Of a stretch of 64,000 nucleotides of DNA, positions 43,361 through 52,356 are shown piece by piece. The stretch covers positions 2,914,001 to 2,978,000 of the forward strand of contig OZ244817.1 in the NCBI GenBank assembly GCA_965220305.1, given 5' to 3'. Under the pieces are notes generated by a model. That model saw only the letters and a list, made by a program, of their open reading frames with translations, was not told where the DNA came from and did not search any database. The stretch is from G965220305 sp965220305 (GTDB lineage Bacteria; Chloroflexota; Dehalococcoidia; Lucifugimonadales; UBA3495). A program made the translations under genes and the position numbers. Each line of letters starts with the position of its first letter. Position 1 is the first letter of the stretch.

Positions 43361-46147
43361 CTACACCGGCTGCACCCGCACGGCGCAGACCTTGTACTCT
43401 GGGATTTTTGAGTCCGGGTCGTAGGCGGCGTGGGTGAGAAAATTGGCTGCTGATTCCTGTAGCTTCACGAAGGGGATGAATAGCTCTCCCTCCCGCATCC
43501 GGTCGGTGAACAGGGCCTGTCCCGTCAACTCTCCGCGACGCGAGGCCACCCTTACTTTCTGACCATCGCTGAGACCGTACTTGGTCCCGTCCTGGGGATT
43601 GATGGATACCTGAAGTTCCGGCGCCCGGGCCAGCAGCCCGGCCACCCGGGTGGTCAACGTCCCGCCGTGCCAGTGGTAGAGGGTCCGCCCCGTGTTCAGA
43701 ATGAGGGGGAAGCGGCGGTTGGGCGTCTCCGCGGCCACCGGCCCCTGCTTGAAGGGCACGAACTTGGCCCGGGGCCCCCGGGGAAAGTCATTGGCGTAGA
43801 GGAAGGGCGTGCCCGGGTGGTCCGCCGAGGTGCAGGGCCATTGAATCCCTCCCTCCGCGTCCAGCCGCTGGTAGCTGATGCCCCCCAGCATAGGCGTTAG
43901 AGCGGCCATCTCGTCAAAGATTGCCGAGGGATGGCTGTAGGTGAAGTGGTCTTCCAGGGGCAGGCCCAGCTTCCGGCACATTCGGCGGCCCAGGTCGCCG
44001 ATGATGTCCCAATCCGGCTTGCTCTCCCCCACCGGGTCGATGGCCTGGCGTACCCGCTGCACCCTCCGCTCGCTGTTTGTGAAGGTCCCGTCCTTCTCGG
44101 CAAAGCTGGTTGCGGGCAGCACCACGTCGGCGATGGCGGCGGTCTCGTGCAGGAAAATGTCCTGCACCACCAGAAATTCCAGGTTGCCGAACTTCTCGGC
44201 GGCGTGATTCAGGTCCGGCTCGCTGAGCAGGGGGTTTTCGCCGGTGATGTACATGGCCCTGATACCCCCGGGCTGGCCGATGGAGTCCACCATTTGGGTA
44301 ATCACCAGTCCCCGGGTACCAGGCATTTCGGCGTTGGCCCAGGCCTGTCCGAACTTGCCCAGCGTCTCCGGGCCCAAGCCCTGGTATCCGGGTAGGCTGT
44401 CGGGCAGGCAACCGGAGTCGCCGCAACCCTGCACGTTGTTCTGGCCCCGCAGGGGGGACACTCCCGAACCGGGCTTGCCCAATTGGCCGGTAGCCAGGGC
44501 CAGGTTGAGCAGCCCGTGGGCGTTGGCGGTCCCATTGGTGTGCTGGGTTATGCCCATGCCCCAGATGAGGCAGGAACCACCGATGCCCCCGTCCCTGGTT
44601 GAGGCGGGAGGACTGGAGGTGTCGGGAGAACTCATGGGCAGGGGCGGACGCGCGTAGAGCCGGGCAGCCTGGCGTATATCGGCGGCGGGCACGCCGGTGA
44701 TGTCCTCCACCACCGGCGGAGGGTACTGGTTGACCACCTCCGCCCACCCGTCGAACCCCTCGGTGCGGTCATTGATGAACTGGGTATCCGCCAACCCTTC
44801 TTCCAATACCACCTGGGCCATGCCGTTAAGCAGGGCCACGTCGGTGCCCGGATAGGGCCTCAGCCACAGGTCGGCGTAGTCGCACATGTCGATACGTCGG
44901 GGATTGACGACGATTAGCTTGGCTCCTCGTTCCACCACCGCCCGGCGCATCCGGGCGGCGGCCACGGGATGGTTCGAGGTTGGGTCGCACCCGATGACCA
45001 GCAGGCATCCCGCATCCTCGTAATCGGTGTAGGAATTGCTGGTAGCGCCGCTGCCCAGGGACGTCAGCATGGCCTCCACCGAGGGCGAATGGCATAAACG
45101 GGTGCAGTGGTCGATGTTGTTGGTCTGCATCACCAACCGGGCGAATTTTTGTTGAACGTACCCGTCCTCGTTGGTGGCCTTGGCCGAACAGAGAGTGCCG
45201 AAGGAGCCGTCCCGGTATTGGAGGAGACGGTCGGCAATGAGGTCCAGGGCCTCGTCCCAACCGGCGGGGCGAAACTGCCCATTCTCCTTGATTAACGGGG
45301 TGGTCAGCCGGTCTGGGTGGTGTACATAGGTGTAGCCGAACCGACCCTTAACACAGAGCATTCCCACGCTGGAAAGGTTTTCCGGATCGTCCAGCGCCTC
45401 CTGTATGCGGCCCCGCCGGTCCACCTGTAGCTTGATGCCGCAGCCGACACCGCAATAGGGGCAGGTGGTGTCCACGCTCCCGCTGGGCTGGGGCGGCGGC
45501 TCCTTCACCTGGATGGCCCCGGTGGGGCAAACGGACAAGCACTGGCCGCAGGTGGTGCAAATCGACTGGGCCAGTGGTTGGTCCATGAAGGTCCCGATGC
45601 GGCTGCCCCGGCCCGAGCCGAGAAAGTCGATTGCCCCGATGAACTGGTGCCCGTCCTGGCAGGCGTTGACGCAGCGGGCGCAGAGGATACAGGACTCCAT
45701 GTCGATGTTGAAGACGGGATTGCTGTCGTCTACCTGCTCCCGTTGCCGCGATTGCCAGCGGGACGATTGAACGCCGTAATGCTGCGCCGCCAGGGTTAGC
45801 TGGCGCTGTTCCCCTTCGGTGGGGGTTCCGCCCGCCGCCGGACTCGGGGAGGAGTCTGCCGACACCATCCCCAGGGTTAGCTCCAACACGCCGGAGCGGA
45901 TGCGGCTAACCTCGGGAGTGTCGGTCCAGACCCGCATCCCCTGGCCGACGGGAACCGAGCAGGCCGCGGGGAGTCCGTTCATTCCCTCAATCTGGACCAG
46001 GCAGGTACGGCAGGCCCCGATGGGTTTCATGTCCGGGTCCTTACATAGTTGGGAGATGTAGGTCTCCGAGGCGTTGATGGCGTCAAGGACGGTCGCGCCC
46101 TCGGGCGCCTGCACCGGCTGGTCGTTGATGGTCAGGGTCACAGGCAT
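43361..46147 (-). CDS. fdsA: NAD-linked formate dehydrogenase, molybdopterin catalytic subunit
   Basis: 928-aa FdhA/FdsA-type catalytic subunit oxidising formate to CO2. Domains: N-terminal [2Fe-2S] (ACRTCLVQIEGMNGLPAACS); two [4Fe-4S] clusters (ESCILCARCVNACQ from Cys153, ICTTCGQCLSVCPTG from Cys197); MopB [4Fe-4S] (TTCPYCGVGCGI); active site CTRLCHSPSVEAML with Cys352 in the position taken by Sec in many FDHs; and a C-terminal molybdopterin-binding domain (FPLILNTGRTLYHWHGGTLT). Last gene of the fdsG-fdsB-fdsA order, 151 nt after fdsB. FdsC/FdhD-type sulfurtransferase is not in the window. It could also run as a CO2 reductase. Confidence 0.95.
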   Translation of the reverse strand: MPVTLTINDQPVQAPEGATVLDAINASETYISQLCKDPDMKPIGACRTCLVQIEGMNGLPAACSVPVGQGMRVWTDTPEVSRIRSGVLELTLGMVSADSSPSPAAGGTPTEGEQRQLTLAAQHYGVQSSRWQSRQREQVDDSNPVFNIDMESCILCARCVNACQDGHQFIGAIDFLGSGRGSRIGTFMDQPLAQSICTTCGQCLSVCPTGAIQVKEPPPQPSGSVDTTCPYCGVGCGIKLQVDRRGRIQEALDDPENLSSVGMLCVKGRFGYTYVHHPDRLTTPLIKENGQFRPAGWDEALDLIADRLLQYRDGSFGTLCSAKATNEDGYVQQKFARLVMQTNNIDHCTRLCHSPSVEAMLTSLGSGATSNSYTDYEDAGCLLVIGCDPTSNHPVAAARMRRAVVERGAKLIVVNPRRIDMCDYADLWLRPYPGTDVALLNGMAQVVLEEGLADTQFINDRTEGFDGWAEVVNQYPPPVVEDITGVPAADIRQAARLYARPPLPMSSPDTSSPPASTRDGGIGGSCLIWGMGITQHTNGTANAHGLLNLALATGQLGKPGSGVSPLRGQNNVQGCGDSGCLPDSLPGYQGLGPETLGKFGQAWANAEMPGTRGLVITQMVDSIGQPGGIRAMYITGENPLLSEPDLNHAAEKFGNLEFLVVQDIFLHETAAIADVVLPATSFAEKDGTFTNSERRVQRVRQAIDPVGESKPDWDIIGDLGRRMCRKLGLPLEDHFTYSHPSAIFDEMAALTPMLGGISYQRLDAEGGIQWPCTSADHPGTPFLYANDFPRGPRAKFVPFKQGPVAAETPNRRFPLILNTGRTLYHWHGGTLTTRVAGLLARAPELQVSINPQDGTKYGLSDGQKVRVASRRGELTGQALFTDRMREGELFIPFVKLQESAANFLTHAAYDPDSKIPEYKVCAVRVQPV

Positions 46148-46298
46148 GGCTCACGCCTCCCTCTGGTGAGGTTCACAGTCCGGCAGCAGCGGTCTCCGCC
46201 GCCTACTCTCAAATGGCTAGCCGTTCTTGCCATTCCAATCAACGGAGCGGCGCTGCCGCTAATGAGCGTCGGTCCGCACGACGATGCACGCAGCCGGG

Positions 46299-47894
46299 TC
46301 ATTTCACTCCCGTCAGGGCTGCCAACTCATCGCCGAAGAAATGCAGGGCGCTGCGGATGGGCCCGCCGGACATCTGGCCCAATCCGCAGAGGGAAGCCGC
46401 CCCCACGATTTCCGCTAGGTAGCGCAACTCTTCCAGGTCGCCGGGCGAGCCGGCGCCCGAGGCCAGGCGGTCCAGCGCCTCCACCATCCGGGGGGTGCCC
46501 TCGCGGCAGGGGGTACATTTGCCGCAGGATTCGGCGGCGTTGTAGGCGGCCAGCCTTCGCACCACGTCTATGACAGGGACTCCTGCCGCCACCGCCGTTA
46601 CACCGCCGCCGCCCATAACTACTCCGGAGGGGTGCAGCATTCCGGGCCGCAGAGCCGTGTCCCACTGGGATGGCGGAAGCACGCCGCTGGAAGGCCCGCC
46701 CAGGGCCAACAAACCGATTTCTCGCCCCGGCGGAGGGCCGCCGCCCACGTCGTGGACTATCTGGCGCAGGGTCGTCCCCAGGGGCACCTCCGCCAGGCCA
46801 GGACGCCGTACCGCGCCGCTCAGGGAGATTAGCTTGGTCCCCCGGGCCGAGTCCAACCCCACGTGGCTGAAGCTGACCGCGCCCCGGTTGATGATGTAGG
46901 GCACATTGCACAGGGTTTCAACATTGTTGATGACGGTGGGCCGGCTGAAGAGGCCCGACTCGGTGGGGAAGGGAGGGCGCAGCCTGGGCTCGCGGCGCTG
47001 GCCCTCAATGGTGTTCAGCAGGGTGGTCTCCTCGCCGCACACGTAACCCCCGGCGCCCCGCCTCACCTCCACCTCGCAGTCGAAGCCGGTCTCCAGGATG
47101 TTCGACCCGATGATTCCCAGGTTGCGGGCCTGCCCTATCGCCTGTTCCATCCGCTGCGCTGACAGACTGGCCTCGGCGTTGATGTACAAATAGCAGCGGG
47201 GTGCGCCAATTGCGTAGGCGGCGATTAACGCGCCTTCCAGCAATTGGTGGGGGTCCCCTTCCATGAGGTGGCGGTCCTTGAACAGGCCCGGCTCTCCTTC
47301 TTCGGCGTTGACCACCAGGTAGCGGGGATGGACATCAACCGAGCCGGCGGCCTGCCACTTGCGCCCTGCGGGAAAGTATGCTCCGCCCCTTCCCTGTAAA
47401 CCGGAGCGCAACACCTCGGCGATGACCTGCTCGGGGCTTTGGGACAGAGCCTTGTTCAAGGCCCCATAACCGCCGCTCGCCAGGTATTCGTCCACTTCAT
47501 GGGGGTCAATCTGGCCGAACCGGGCCATTACCGACATGTACTGGGAGGCGAAGAATCCCTCCAGGTCCGGGATGGGTAGGAGACTGGAGCCGGCGTCCAG
47601 GGACTGGACAATGGCATCCACATCGGCAAGGCTGACCCGGTTGTGGTAGCGGACAATTCCCCCGGGCCTACTGACGATAACCTGGGGCGCGGCGAAGCAG
47701 GCCCCATCGCAACCGGTCAGGACCAGGTGGGCATCCGAGCGTTGGCTAAGAGCCCGCCCCAGCGCCTCCGCCACCTCGATGGCCTCCAGGGCTTGGCTAC
47801 AGTGCCCCACCTGGACCACCACCCGGGCCTTGCCCGATGTCTTGGCTTCTACCCGTTGCCGGGCTGACTGTCGAAGCCTGGCCAAAACATCCAT
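46299..47894 (-). CDS. fdsB: Formate dehydrogenase NADH-binding subunit (NuoF-like)
   Basis: 531-aa diaphorase subunit carrying FMN, NAD(H) and a [4Fe-4S] cluster. A thioredoxin-like [2Fe-2S] N-terminal domain (VVVQVGHCSQALEA, LVLTGCDGACFAAP) is fused to the NuoF core. GLQGRGGAYFPAGRKWQAA and YLVVNAEEGEPGLFKDRHLM bind FMN/NADH; RRGAGGYVCGEETTLLNTIE follows; ESCGKCTPCREGTPRMVEAL binds the cluster. One nucleotide after the fdsG stop, so tightly coupled. It passes electrons between formate oxidation and NAD. Confidence 0.95.
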   Translation of the reverse strand: MDVLARLRQSARQRVEAKTSGKARVVVQVGHCSQALEAIEVAEALGRALSQRSDAHLVLTGCDGACFAAPQVIVSRPGGIVRYHNRVSLADVDAIVQSLDAGSSLLPIPDLEGFFASQYMSVMARFGQIDPHEVDEYLASGGYGALNKALSQSPEQVIAEVLRSGLQGRGGAYFPAGRKWQAAGSVDVHPRYLVVNAEEGEPGLFKDRHLMEGDPHQLLEGALIAAYAIGAPRCYLYINAEASLSAQRMEQAIGQARNLGIIGSNILETGFDCEVEVRRGAGGYVCGEETTLLNTIEGQRREPRLRPPFPTESGLFSRPTVINNVETLCNVPYIINRGAVSFSHVGLDSARGTKLISLSGAVRRPGLAEVPLGTTLRQIVHDVGGGPPPGREIGLLALGGPSSGVLPPSQWDTALRPGMLHPSGVVMGGGGVTAVAAGVPVIDVVRRLAAYNAAESCGKCTPCREGTPRMVEALDRLASGAGSPGDLEELRYLAEIVGAASLCGLGQMSGGPIRSALHFFGDELAALTGVK

Positions 47895-47895
47895 G

Positions 47896-48351
47896 TCAGG
47901 CCGACCCGTCGATGAGCCGAACCAACTCCTGCGCCTGGGCCCGACCCCGCCACCGACCGTTAAGCTCCGCCACTGGGGCCAGGGCGCACAGGTAGCCGCA
48001 GGGGGCCAGCCCCAGACTCACCGCCCCGTCCGGCGTGGTCTCTCCCGGTTGGATCCCCAGGTTGGCGGCCAGCTCTTCCAAGAGCTGTCTGCCGCCGTTG
48101 TACCAGCAGCCCATGCCGTCGCAGACCCGGAGGGTGTGGGTCGCCGGAGCTTCCAGGCGCAGCTCGCTGTAACTGGTGGCGGCCCCGTATACCTCGCTGG
48201 CAGGGACGCGCAGGTGCCAGCCAACCACCTGCAAAGCCCATTGGGGCAGGTAGCCCAACTCCCGCTGCAAAAAGTGCAGGACCGGAAGCAGGGAGTCCCG
48301 CTGGCTAGGAAAGTTCTGCCGTAGCAGGGGACGAAGCTCGCTACGTTCCAA
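47896..48351 (-). CDS. fdsG: Formate dehydrogenase gamma subunit (NuoE-like)
   Basis: 151-aa thioredoxin-fold [2Fe-2S] protein of the NuoE/FdsG type. The four cluster Cys are in VCDGMGCWYNGG (CxxxxC) and GLAPCGYLCALAP (CxxxC). The helical N-terminus LLPVLHFLQRELGYLPQWAL is typical. First gene of the formate dehydrogenase operon. Electron-transfer subunit between the catalytic and NADH-binding subunits. Confidence 0.94.
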   Translation of the reverse strand: MERSELRPLLRQNFPSQRDSLLPVLHFLQRELGYLPQWALQVVGWHLRVPASEVYGAATSYSELRLEAPATHTLRVCDGMGCWYNGGRQLLEELAANLGIQPGETTPDGAVSLGLAPCGYLCALAPVAELNGRWRGRAQAQELVRLIDGSA

Positions 48352-48470
48352 TGGGTCGCACCCCCCTTGTTTACGCTGGCATGGGTCACGGAATGTTGGC
48401 GATTTTAGCCGGGGCCCTGGTCAAGCCCATTGGCCGGGCCTGCCCGTTGCTCCCGGGTCCCCGTGGGCAG

Positions 48471-48806
48471 CTACGCCGGCGACGCCCGAGAACGTCGGGG
48501 AGGGGCGAAGACAACCAGAATGGTCAGGTCCTCAGTAATGGAGTGGAAGCGGTGTTCCACCTGGGCCCCCACAAAGACTATGGACCCGGCGCTGACTCCC
48601 CGCTCTTCTTCTCCCACCTGGAATACTCCCCGGCCCTCCACGATGTAGTAGACCTCGTCTTCGGTGTGAGGAAGTTGAGGGTCCGCCGCGCCGGCCTGCA
48701 GAACGTAGAGCCCCACGCTGAGGTCCTGGGAGCGGATGAACTCGTGGTACCGCTCGCCCGCCTGCCTGTGGGCCTCCATTGCCTGAGATATGTCCGTTGC
48801 GTCCAT
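48471..48806 (-). CDS. Cupin domain protein
   Basis: 111-aa single-domain cupin. The metal site is HTEDEVYYIVEGRGVFQVGE (HxxxxExYxxxxG type) and SIVFVGAQVEHRFHSI for the second cupin motif. The N-terminal helix is MDATDISQAMEAHRQAGERY. Small cupins bind a metal for isomerase, dioxygenase or sensing roles; the specific function is unknown. Located between the aldehyde oxidoreductase and formate dehydrogenase units on the same strand. Confidence 0.88.
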   Translation of the reverse strand: MDATDISQAMEAHRQAGERYHEFIRSQDLSVGLYVLQAGAADPQLPHTEDEVYYIVEGRGVFQVGEEERGVSAGSIVFVGAQVEHRFHSITEDLTILVVFAPPRRSRASPA

Positions 48807-48837
48807 ATAAGCAATACCCCCGCCCCTCTGACGGCGG

Positions 48838-50676
48838 CTACACTTGGGCCGGGGCCGTTAGCTCCAGAAGGCCGAGTTGGGAGAGCTTAGCTCGGGGAAT
48901 CAGGCCGTCGTTGGTCCAACCCCGGGCCCGGTAGTAACCGGCTATCATGTAGTCCAACTCGTCTCGGGTCAGGCCGACGCCGGCCACCACCCCGGTAGGC
49001 AGCTTCTCTTCCAGCACCCGGGGCGGCAGAGTGTCATCGGTCCTGGTCCAGCCCTCCCGAAGGTTGAACAGCTTTTTCAGGTTGTTGATGCGTTCCCCCG
49101 CCTGTTTCAGGTCGTCGGCGGTCAGGTCCCAGCCGGTAATCATGGTGTAGACCTGGGCCGACTCGGCGTAGAAGTCGTCGAAGGCCCGCCGGAGAAACTT
49201 GCACCAGATTAACGAGTCCAACACCGCCTCGAAGTCCTCGCTGGCGGCGGCCAAGAGCCCCCGTTGGTCGTCCACGGTAAGCCGGTCCACCCGGTTGGAG
49301 AAGTCCGCTTCGTAGGCCGAAGAACGGTTGTGGCAAGCCCCCCTGGGGGTGGTTGCCAGGCCCAGGGCCATGGTCTTGAGGCTGCGGGGCTCGTAGCCCG
49401 GCATTTCCAGGCCCTTAACGTGCATTGCCCAAGCCTCGGACCCCTGTCCCACTTGGGCGGCGGCGCGGCGGGTCCCTTCGGCCAGCAGGTCGCCCAGCCC
49501 CCGCCGTTGCCCGATGTCATTCAGCAGGGCCAGCAGGGTTTCGGCGTCGCCGAACCGTAGGTCAAGCCCACCGGCGTCCTGGGGACTCAGCACGCCCTTT
49601 TCAAAGCACTCCATGGCCCAGGCGATGGTTGCTCCGGCGCTGATGGTGTCCATTCCCAGTTGGTCGCAAAGAGCGGCGGCGCGGATCACAGTGTTGGGGT
49701 CGGAGACGCCGCACAGGGGCCCCAGGGCAAACAGGCTTTCGTACTCCATGCGGCCCTTGGACTGTTCACCCCGGTCCCTGGTCACCAGGATTTTCTCGCA
49801 GCCGATGGTGCAGTTGGCGCAGTGCACGTTTTTGACCAGGTGCTCTTGGTGCAGCCGTTCCCCGCTGACCTCCTCGGCCCCTTCAAAAGTTGATTGCTGG
49901 AAGTTGCGGGTGGGCAGTGTGCCCAGGCGGTTGAAGGCCGAAACGTTGGCCATGGTGCCCAGGTCCCGGTACTTTTCGGTGGCGATGCCCAGGCTGCGGC
50001 GGCTCAAATCCCGCCCGTAGCGGCGGGTGGCCTGGGGGTCGGCAATCGTCACTTCCTGGCTGCCCCGCAGGGCCAGGGCCTTCAGGTTCTTGGCTCCCAT
50101 CACGGCCCCGGGGCCGCAACGACCGGCCTGACGTCCGCCGTCGTTGGCGATGCTGGCGTAGCGAACCAGCCGTTCCCCCGCCGGGCCAATACTGGCTACC
50201 CGCACCCTGGGGTCGCCCAGCCGCACCTTCACCCGCTCTTCGGTGTCCCCGGTGGTCAGGCCAAGCAGGTCGGTGGCGTCGAGGAACTGGGGCTGGCCGT
50301 GGTCGATGAATAGGAGGGTAGGTGTGGCGGCCCGTCCCACGATTATCAGGGCGTCGCCGCAGCATTTCTTCAGCTCGGTAGCCAGGAAGCTGGAGGACAG
50401 GGAATCGCCGATGAACCCGGTCAGGGGCGACTTGGTGAGGACGGCAAACTTGCTTGAGGTGGTCAGCCGGCTGCCCACCAGGGGACTGCCGACGAAAATC
50501 AGGGGGTTATCCGGCCCCAGGGGGTCCGCTCCGGGCGGGCAGTTACGGTAGAGCAGGTAGGAGCCCAAGCCCACGCCACCGATAAATTGGCGCAGGGCCG
50601 TCTCGGGGACCGGTTCCCAGCGGTGGGAACGGTCGGTGAGGTTGACGACCAAGACTTTACCCAGATAGCCGTACAT
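48838..50676 (-). CDS. aor: Aldehyde ferredoxin oxidoreductase family protein
   Basis: 612-aa AOR-family tungsten(or molybdenum)-bis-pterin enzyme, oxidising aldehydes to acids with ferredoxin. N-terminal MYGYLGKVLVVNLTDRSHRW, SPLTGFIGDSLSSSFLATEL, the pterin-binding GRCGPGAVMGAKNLKALALR, the [4Fe-4S] motif HCANCTIGCEK (CxxCxxxC) and CDQLGMDTISAGATIAWAME are family hallmarks. The fourth cluster Cys is presumably in a later segment such as SLIWCKFL. ATG 50676 is chosen over a TTG 18 nt upstream because it gives the usual N-terminus. Probably transcribed with mobA, the MoaD-like gene and the small gene upstream. Confidence 0.94.
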   Translation of the reverse strand: MYGYLGKVLVVNLTDRSHRWEPVPETALRQFIGGVGLGSYLLYRNCPPGADPLGPDNPLIFVGSPLVGSRLTTSSKFAVLTKSPLTGFIGDSLSSSFLATELKKCCGDALIIVGRAATPTLLFIDHGQPQFLDATDLLGLTTGDTEERVKVRLGDPRVRVASIGPAGERLVRYASIANDGGRQAGRCGPGAVMGAKNLKALALRGSQEVTIADPQATRRYGRDLSRRSLGIATEKYRDLGTMANVSAFNRLGTLPTRNFQQSTFEGAEEVSGERLHQEHLVKNVHCANCTIGCEKILVTRDRGEQSKGRMEYESLFALGPLCGVSDPNTVIRAAALCDQLGMDTISAGATIAWAMECFEKGVLSPQDAGGLDLRFGDAETLLALLNDIGQRRGLGDLLAEGTRRAAAQVGQGSEAWAMHVKGLEMPGYEPRSLKTMALGLATTPRGACHNRSSAYEADFSNRVDRLTVDDQRGLLAAASEDFEAVLDSLIWCKFLRRAFDDFYAESAQVYTMITGWDLTADDLKQAGERINNLKKLFNLREGWTRTDDTLPPRVLEEKLPTGVVAGVGLTRDELDYMIAGYYRARGWTNDGLIPRAKLSQLGLLELTAPAQV

Positions 50677-50741
50677 CTCGCCCCAACCCCCCAACCGTCA
50701 AAAATAAATGCGCGGCTTGGTCCTCTTCGCTTTCACGGTGG

Positions 50742-50975
50742 TTACGGGCCTCGCCGGCCACCACTCAGGAAAATCAAGAACCGCAGCAGGCGAAGCATGG
50801 TCCACAGGTAGAACTTGCACAGATAAAGATAGGCTTGCTCGGCCCGAAGCGTACCGTATTCCCAGGCGAAGGAGCGACATTCCCGGTCCCACGGGAACAG
50901 CAGGCATAGGAAGAAGTAGGTCCACAATTTCAGGTTGGAATGGCGTCGTCTTCGTGGCCTTTCCGAATCGGCCAT
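50742..50975 (-). CDS. Small Arg- and aromatic-rich protein in the AOR operon
   Basis: 77 aa, not recognised. A GGGAGG Shine-Dalgarno lies 8 nt before ATG and the start is 4 nt after the MoaD-like stop, so translation is likely. Basic N-terminus (MADSERPRRRRHSNLKLWTY), then hydrophobic/aromatic segments (FFLCLLFPWD, AYLYLCKFYLWTMLRLLRFL) suggest a membrane-associated peptide. Its position between a MoaD-like gene and an AOR gene hints at an AOR accessory role. Coding status is not certain. Confidence 0.5.
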   Translation of the reverse strand: MADSERPRRRRHSNLKLWTYFFLCLLFPWDRECRSFAWEYGTLRAEQAYLYLCKFYLWTMLRLLRFLIFLSGGRRGP

Positions 50976-50978
50976 TGC

Positions 50979-51305
50979 CTAACCTCCCGCCTGGCTGGAT
51001 AGCAGGAGCAGGGAGTCACCCGAGCTTAAATGGGCCGCGCCGCCTCCATCCAGGAAAGTGAGGCCATTGTGGTTGAAGACGTACCCCTCCTGCAAGCCGC
51101 TACAGTCTTCCCGCAGGGCGTGACCCACCAATTGGGGGCAAACCTGCGCCAGCGCGGCGACCAACTGGGGAGTGCTCGCTCCGGGTGGCAGCCTCAACCC
51201 CACTTCGCGACGCCCTACCCGCAGGCGTGGCATCCCGAATAGCTCCACTCGTATGTCAACCGTATTGGTCATGGAGGCGTCAAAGGGCCCTTTCAGCGTC
51301 ATCAT
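50979..51305 (-). CDS. MoaD/ThiS-like ubiquitin-fold sulfur carrier
   Basis: 108-aa beta-grasp protein ending in Gly-Gly (LLLLSSQAGG), the thiocarboxylate end of MoaD/ThiS sulfur carriers. Body: VDIRVELFGMPRLRVGRREV, LRLPPGASTPQLVAALAQVC. The ATG overlaps the mobA stop (ATGA), giving tight coupling; an internal start at 51272 is also possible. Such MoaD-like genes are common next to AOR genes, where they supply dithiolene sulfur for the pterin cofactor. Confidence 0.88.
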   Translation of the reverse strand: MMTLKGPFDASMTNTVDIRVELFGMPRLRVGRREVGLRLPPGASTPQLVAALAQVCPQLVGHALREDCSGLQEGYVFNHNGLTFLDGGGAAHLSSGDSLLLLSSQAGG

Positions 51306-51934
51306 CTCCCCTGTTGCACCAGTTCCAAGGCCTGTTCCAAGTCGGTGGGGGAGTTGACGTTGAAGAAACTCAGGAGGTCCGGGTCCAGCTTCAGGATGTC
51401 CCCTTCGGAGACGTATTTGACCCGTACTTGGTCATAGAATCGGGATATTTTCAGGTCGTCGGCCTTGAGGCGTTCTTCAATATGGGGCAGACATTCCTTG
51501 GAATACAGGGCGTGGGTGGGCTCCGGTCTGCCGTCCAACACCGGCACCACGGCATCGACGCCTTCGCGGAGGGAAAGCATGTGGCGCAGCAGGTCCAGGT
51601 TGAGGAAGGGCATGTCGCAGGCCACCACCACGCTCCACTGCTGACGGGCGGCGCTGACGCCGGAAAAAATCCCGCCCAGGGAACCCTTGCCGGGGTACCG
51701 GTCCTGGGCCCGCCGGTGACGGCCTTCCAAGGGCAGCGATTCGCCGGTTGCGGGGTCGGCCACCACCACTACTATTTCGTCCACCACCGGCTCCACCCGC
51801 CCGATGACGCGCCGGATGAGGGGTTGCCCTCCCACCGGCTCCAGCCGTTTGTCCCGTCCCAAGCGCCGACTCTGACCACCGGCCAAGACCACGCCGGAAG
51901 CGGGGAGCTGCGCCGAATCTTCCAAACCGCTCAC
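51302..51934 (-). CDS. mobA: Molybdenum cofactor guanylyltransferase MobA
   Basis: 210-aa nucleotidyltransferase attaching GMP to molybdopterin to form the guanine-dinucleotide cofactor used by formate dehydrogenases. GVVLAGGQSRRLGRDKRLEP is the GTP-binding signature, GGIFSGVSAARQQWSVVVAC-DMPFLNLDLLRHML the metal/nucleotide site, FFNVNSPTDLEQAL the C-terminal motif. First gene of a minus-strand unit with the MoaD-like and AOR genes, upstream of the formate dehydrogenase operon. Confidence 0.95.
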   Translation of the reverse strand: MSGLEDSAQLPASGVVLAGGQSRRLGRDKRLEPVGGQPLIRRVIGRVEPVVDEIVVVVADPATGESLPLEGRHRRAQDRYPGKGSLGGIFSGVSAARQQWSVVVACDMPFLNLDLLRHMLSLREGVDAVVPVLDGRPEPTHALYSKECLPHIEERLKADDLKISRFYDQVRVKYVSEGDILKLDPDLLSFFNVNSPTDLEQALELVQQGR

Positions 51935-52079
51935 CTACTGTGAATATGAGGGACAGTCAATGAATGGCAGGAGTATATCACAATTCCCTTTGGGGAAAAT
52001 CATCATGGGCCAAAGGGGATTGCGCCTACAAAAGGACTGCCCAGTCCATCGATTTCACTTGCTTGTATCATGTAAGATA

Positions 52080-52343
52080 ATGGTTAAGCAGTCATCAATG
52101 CCAAGAGCGGCAGTAGAGCAGAGAAATAATTTGCAGATTCGGGCCAGGGAGCTTATCCGCGCTCTGGAGCGGCTCGGTTGGTACGTAGACCGGCAGAGAC
52201 GACATGCCGTTATGCGGCATCCTGATAGGCCCGGTTCCATACCAATCCCAATACATCCTGGAAGACCCTTGAAGCCTGGGACCCTTCGCCAAATACTCAA
52301 AATGGTTGGAATTGACGAGGAGCAACTTAATCGGCTCCTTTGA
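52080..52343 (+). CDS. hicA: HicA family toxin (YcfA type)
   Basis: 87-aa HicA-like mRNA interferase. RARELIRALERLGWYVDRQR and RHAVMRHPDRPGSIPIPIHP match the dsRBD-like fold; the catalytic His is in RRHAV where most members have GSH, so the preceding Gly-Ser is changed. PLKPGTLRQILKMVGIDEEQ is the usual C-terminus. ATG 52080 or 52098 are both possible starts. Toxin-first order, opposite to the hicBA pair at 35.8 kb; the antitoxin gene starts 13 nt later. Confidence 0.88.
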   Translation: MVKQSSMPRAAVEQRNNLQIRARELIRALERLGWYVDRQRRHAVMRHPDRPGSIPIPIHPGRPLKPGTLRQILKMVGIDEEQLNRLL

Positions 52344-52356
52344 CCCCGGAGGTGCA

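Noticed and set aside
45092..45094. Selenocysteine in formate dehydrogenase
   Set aside because: The active-site codon is TGC (Cys352), not TGA, and the frame is continuous.
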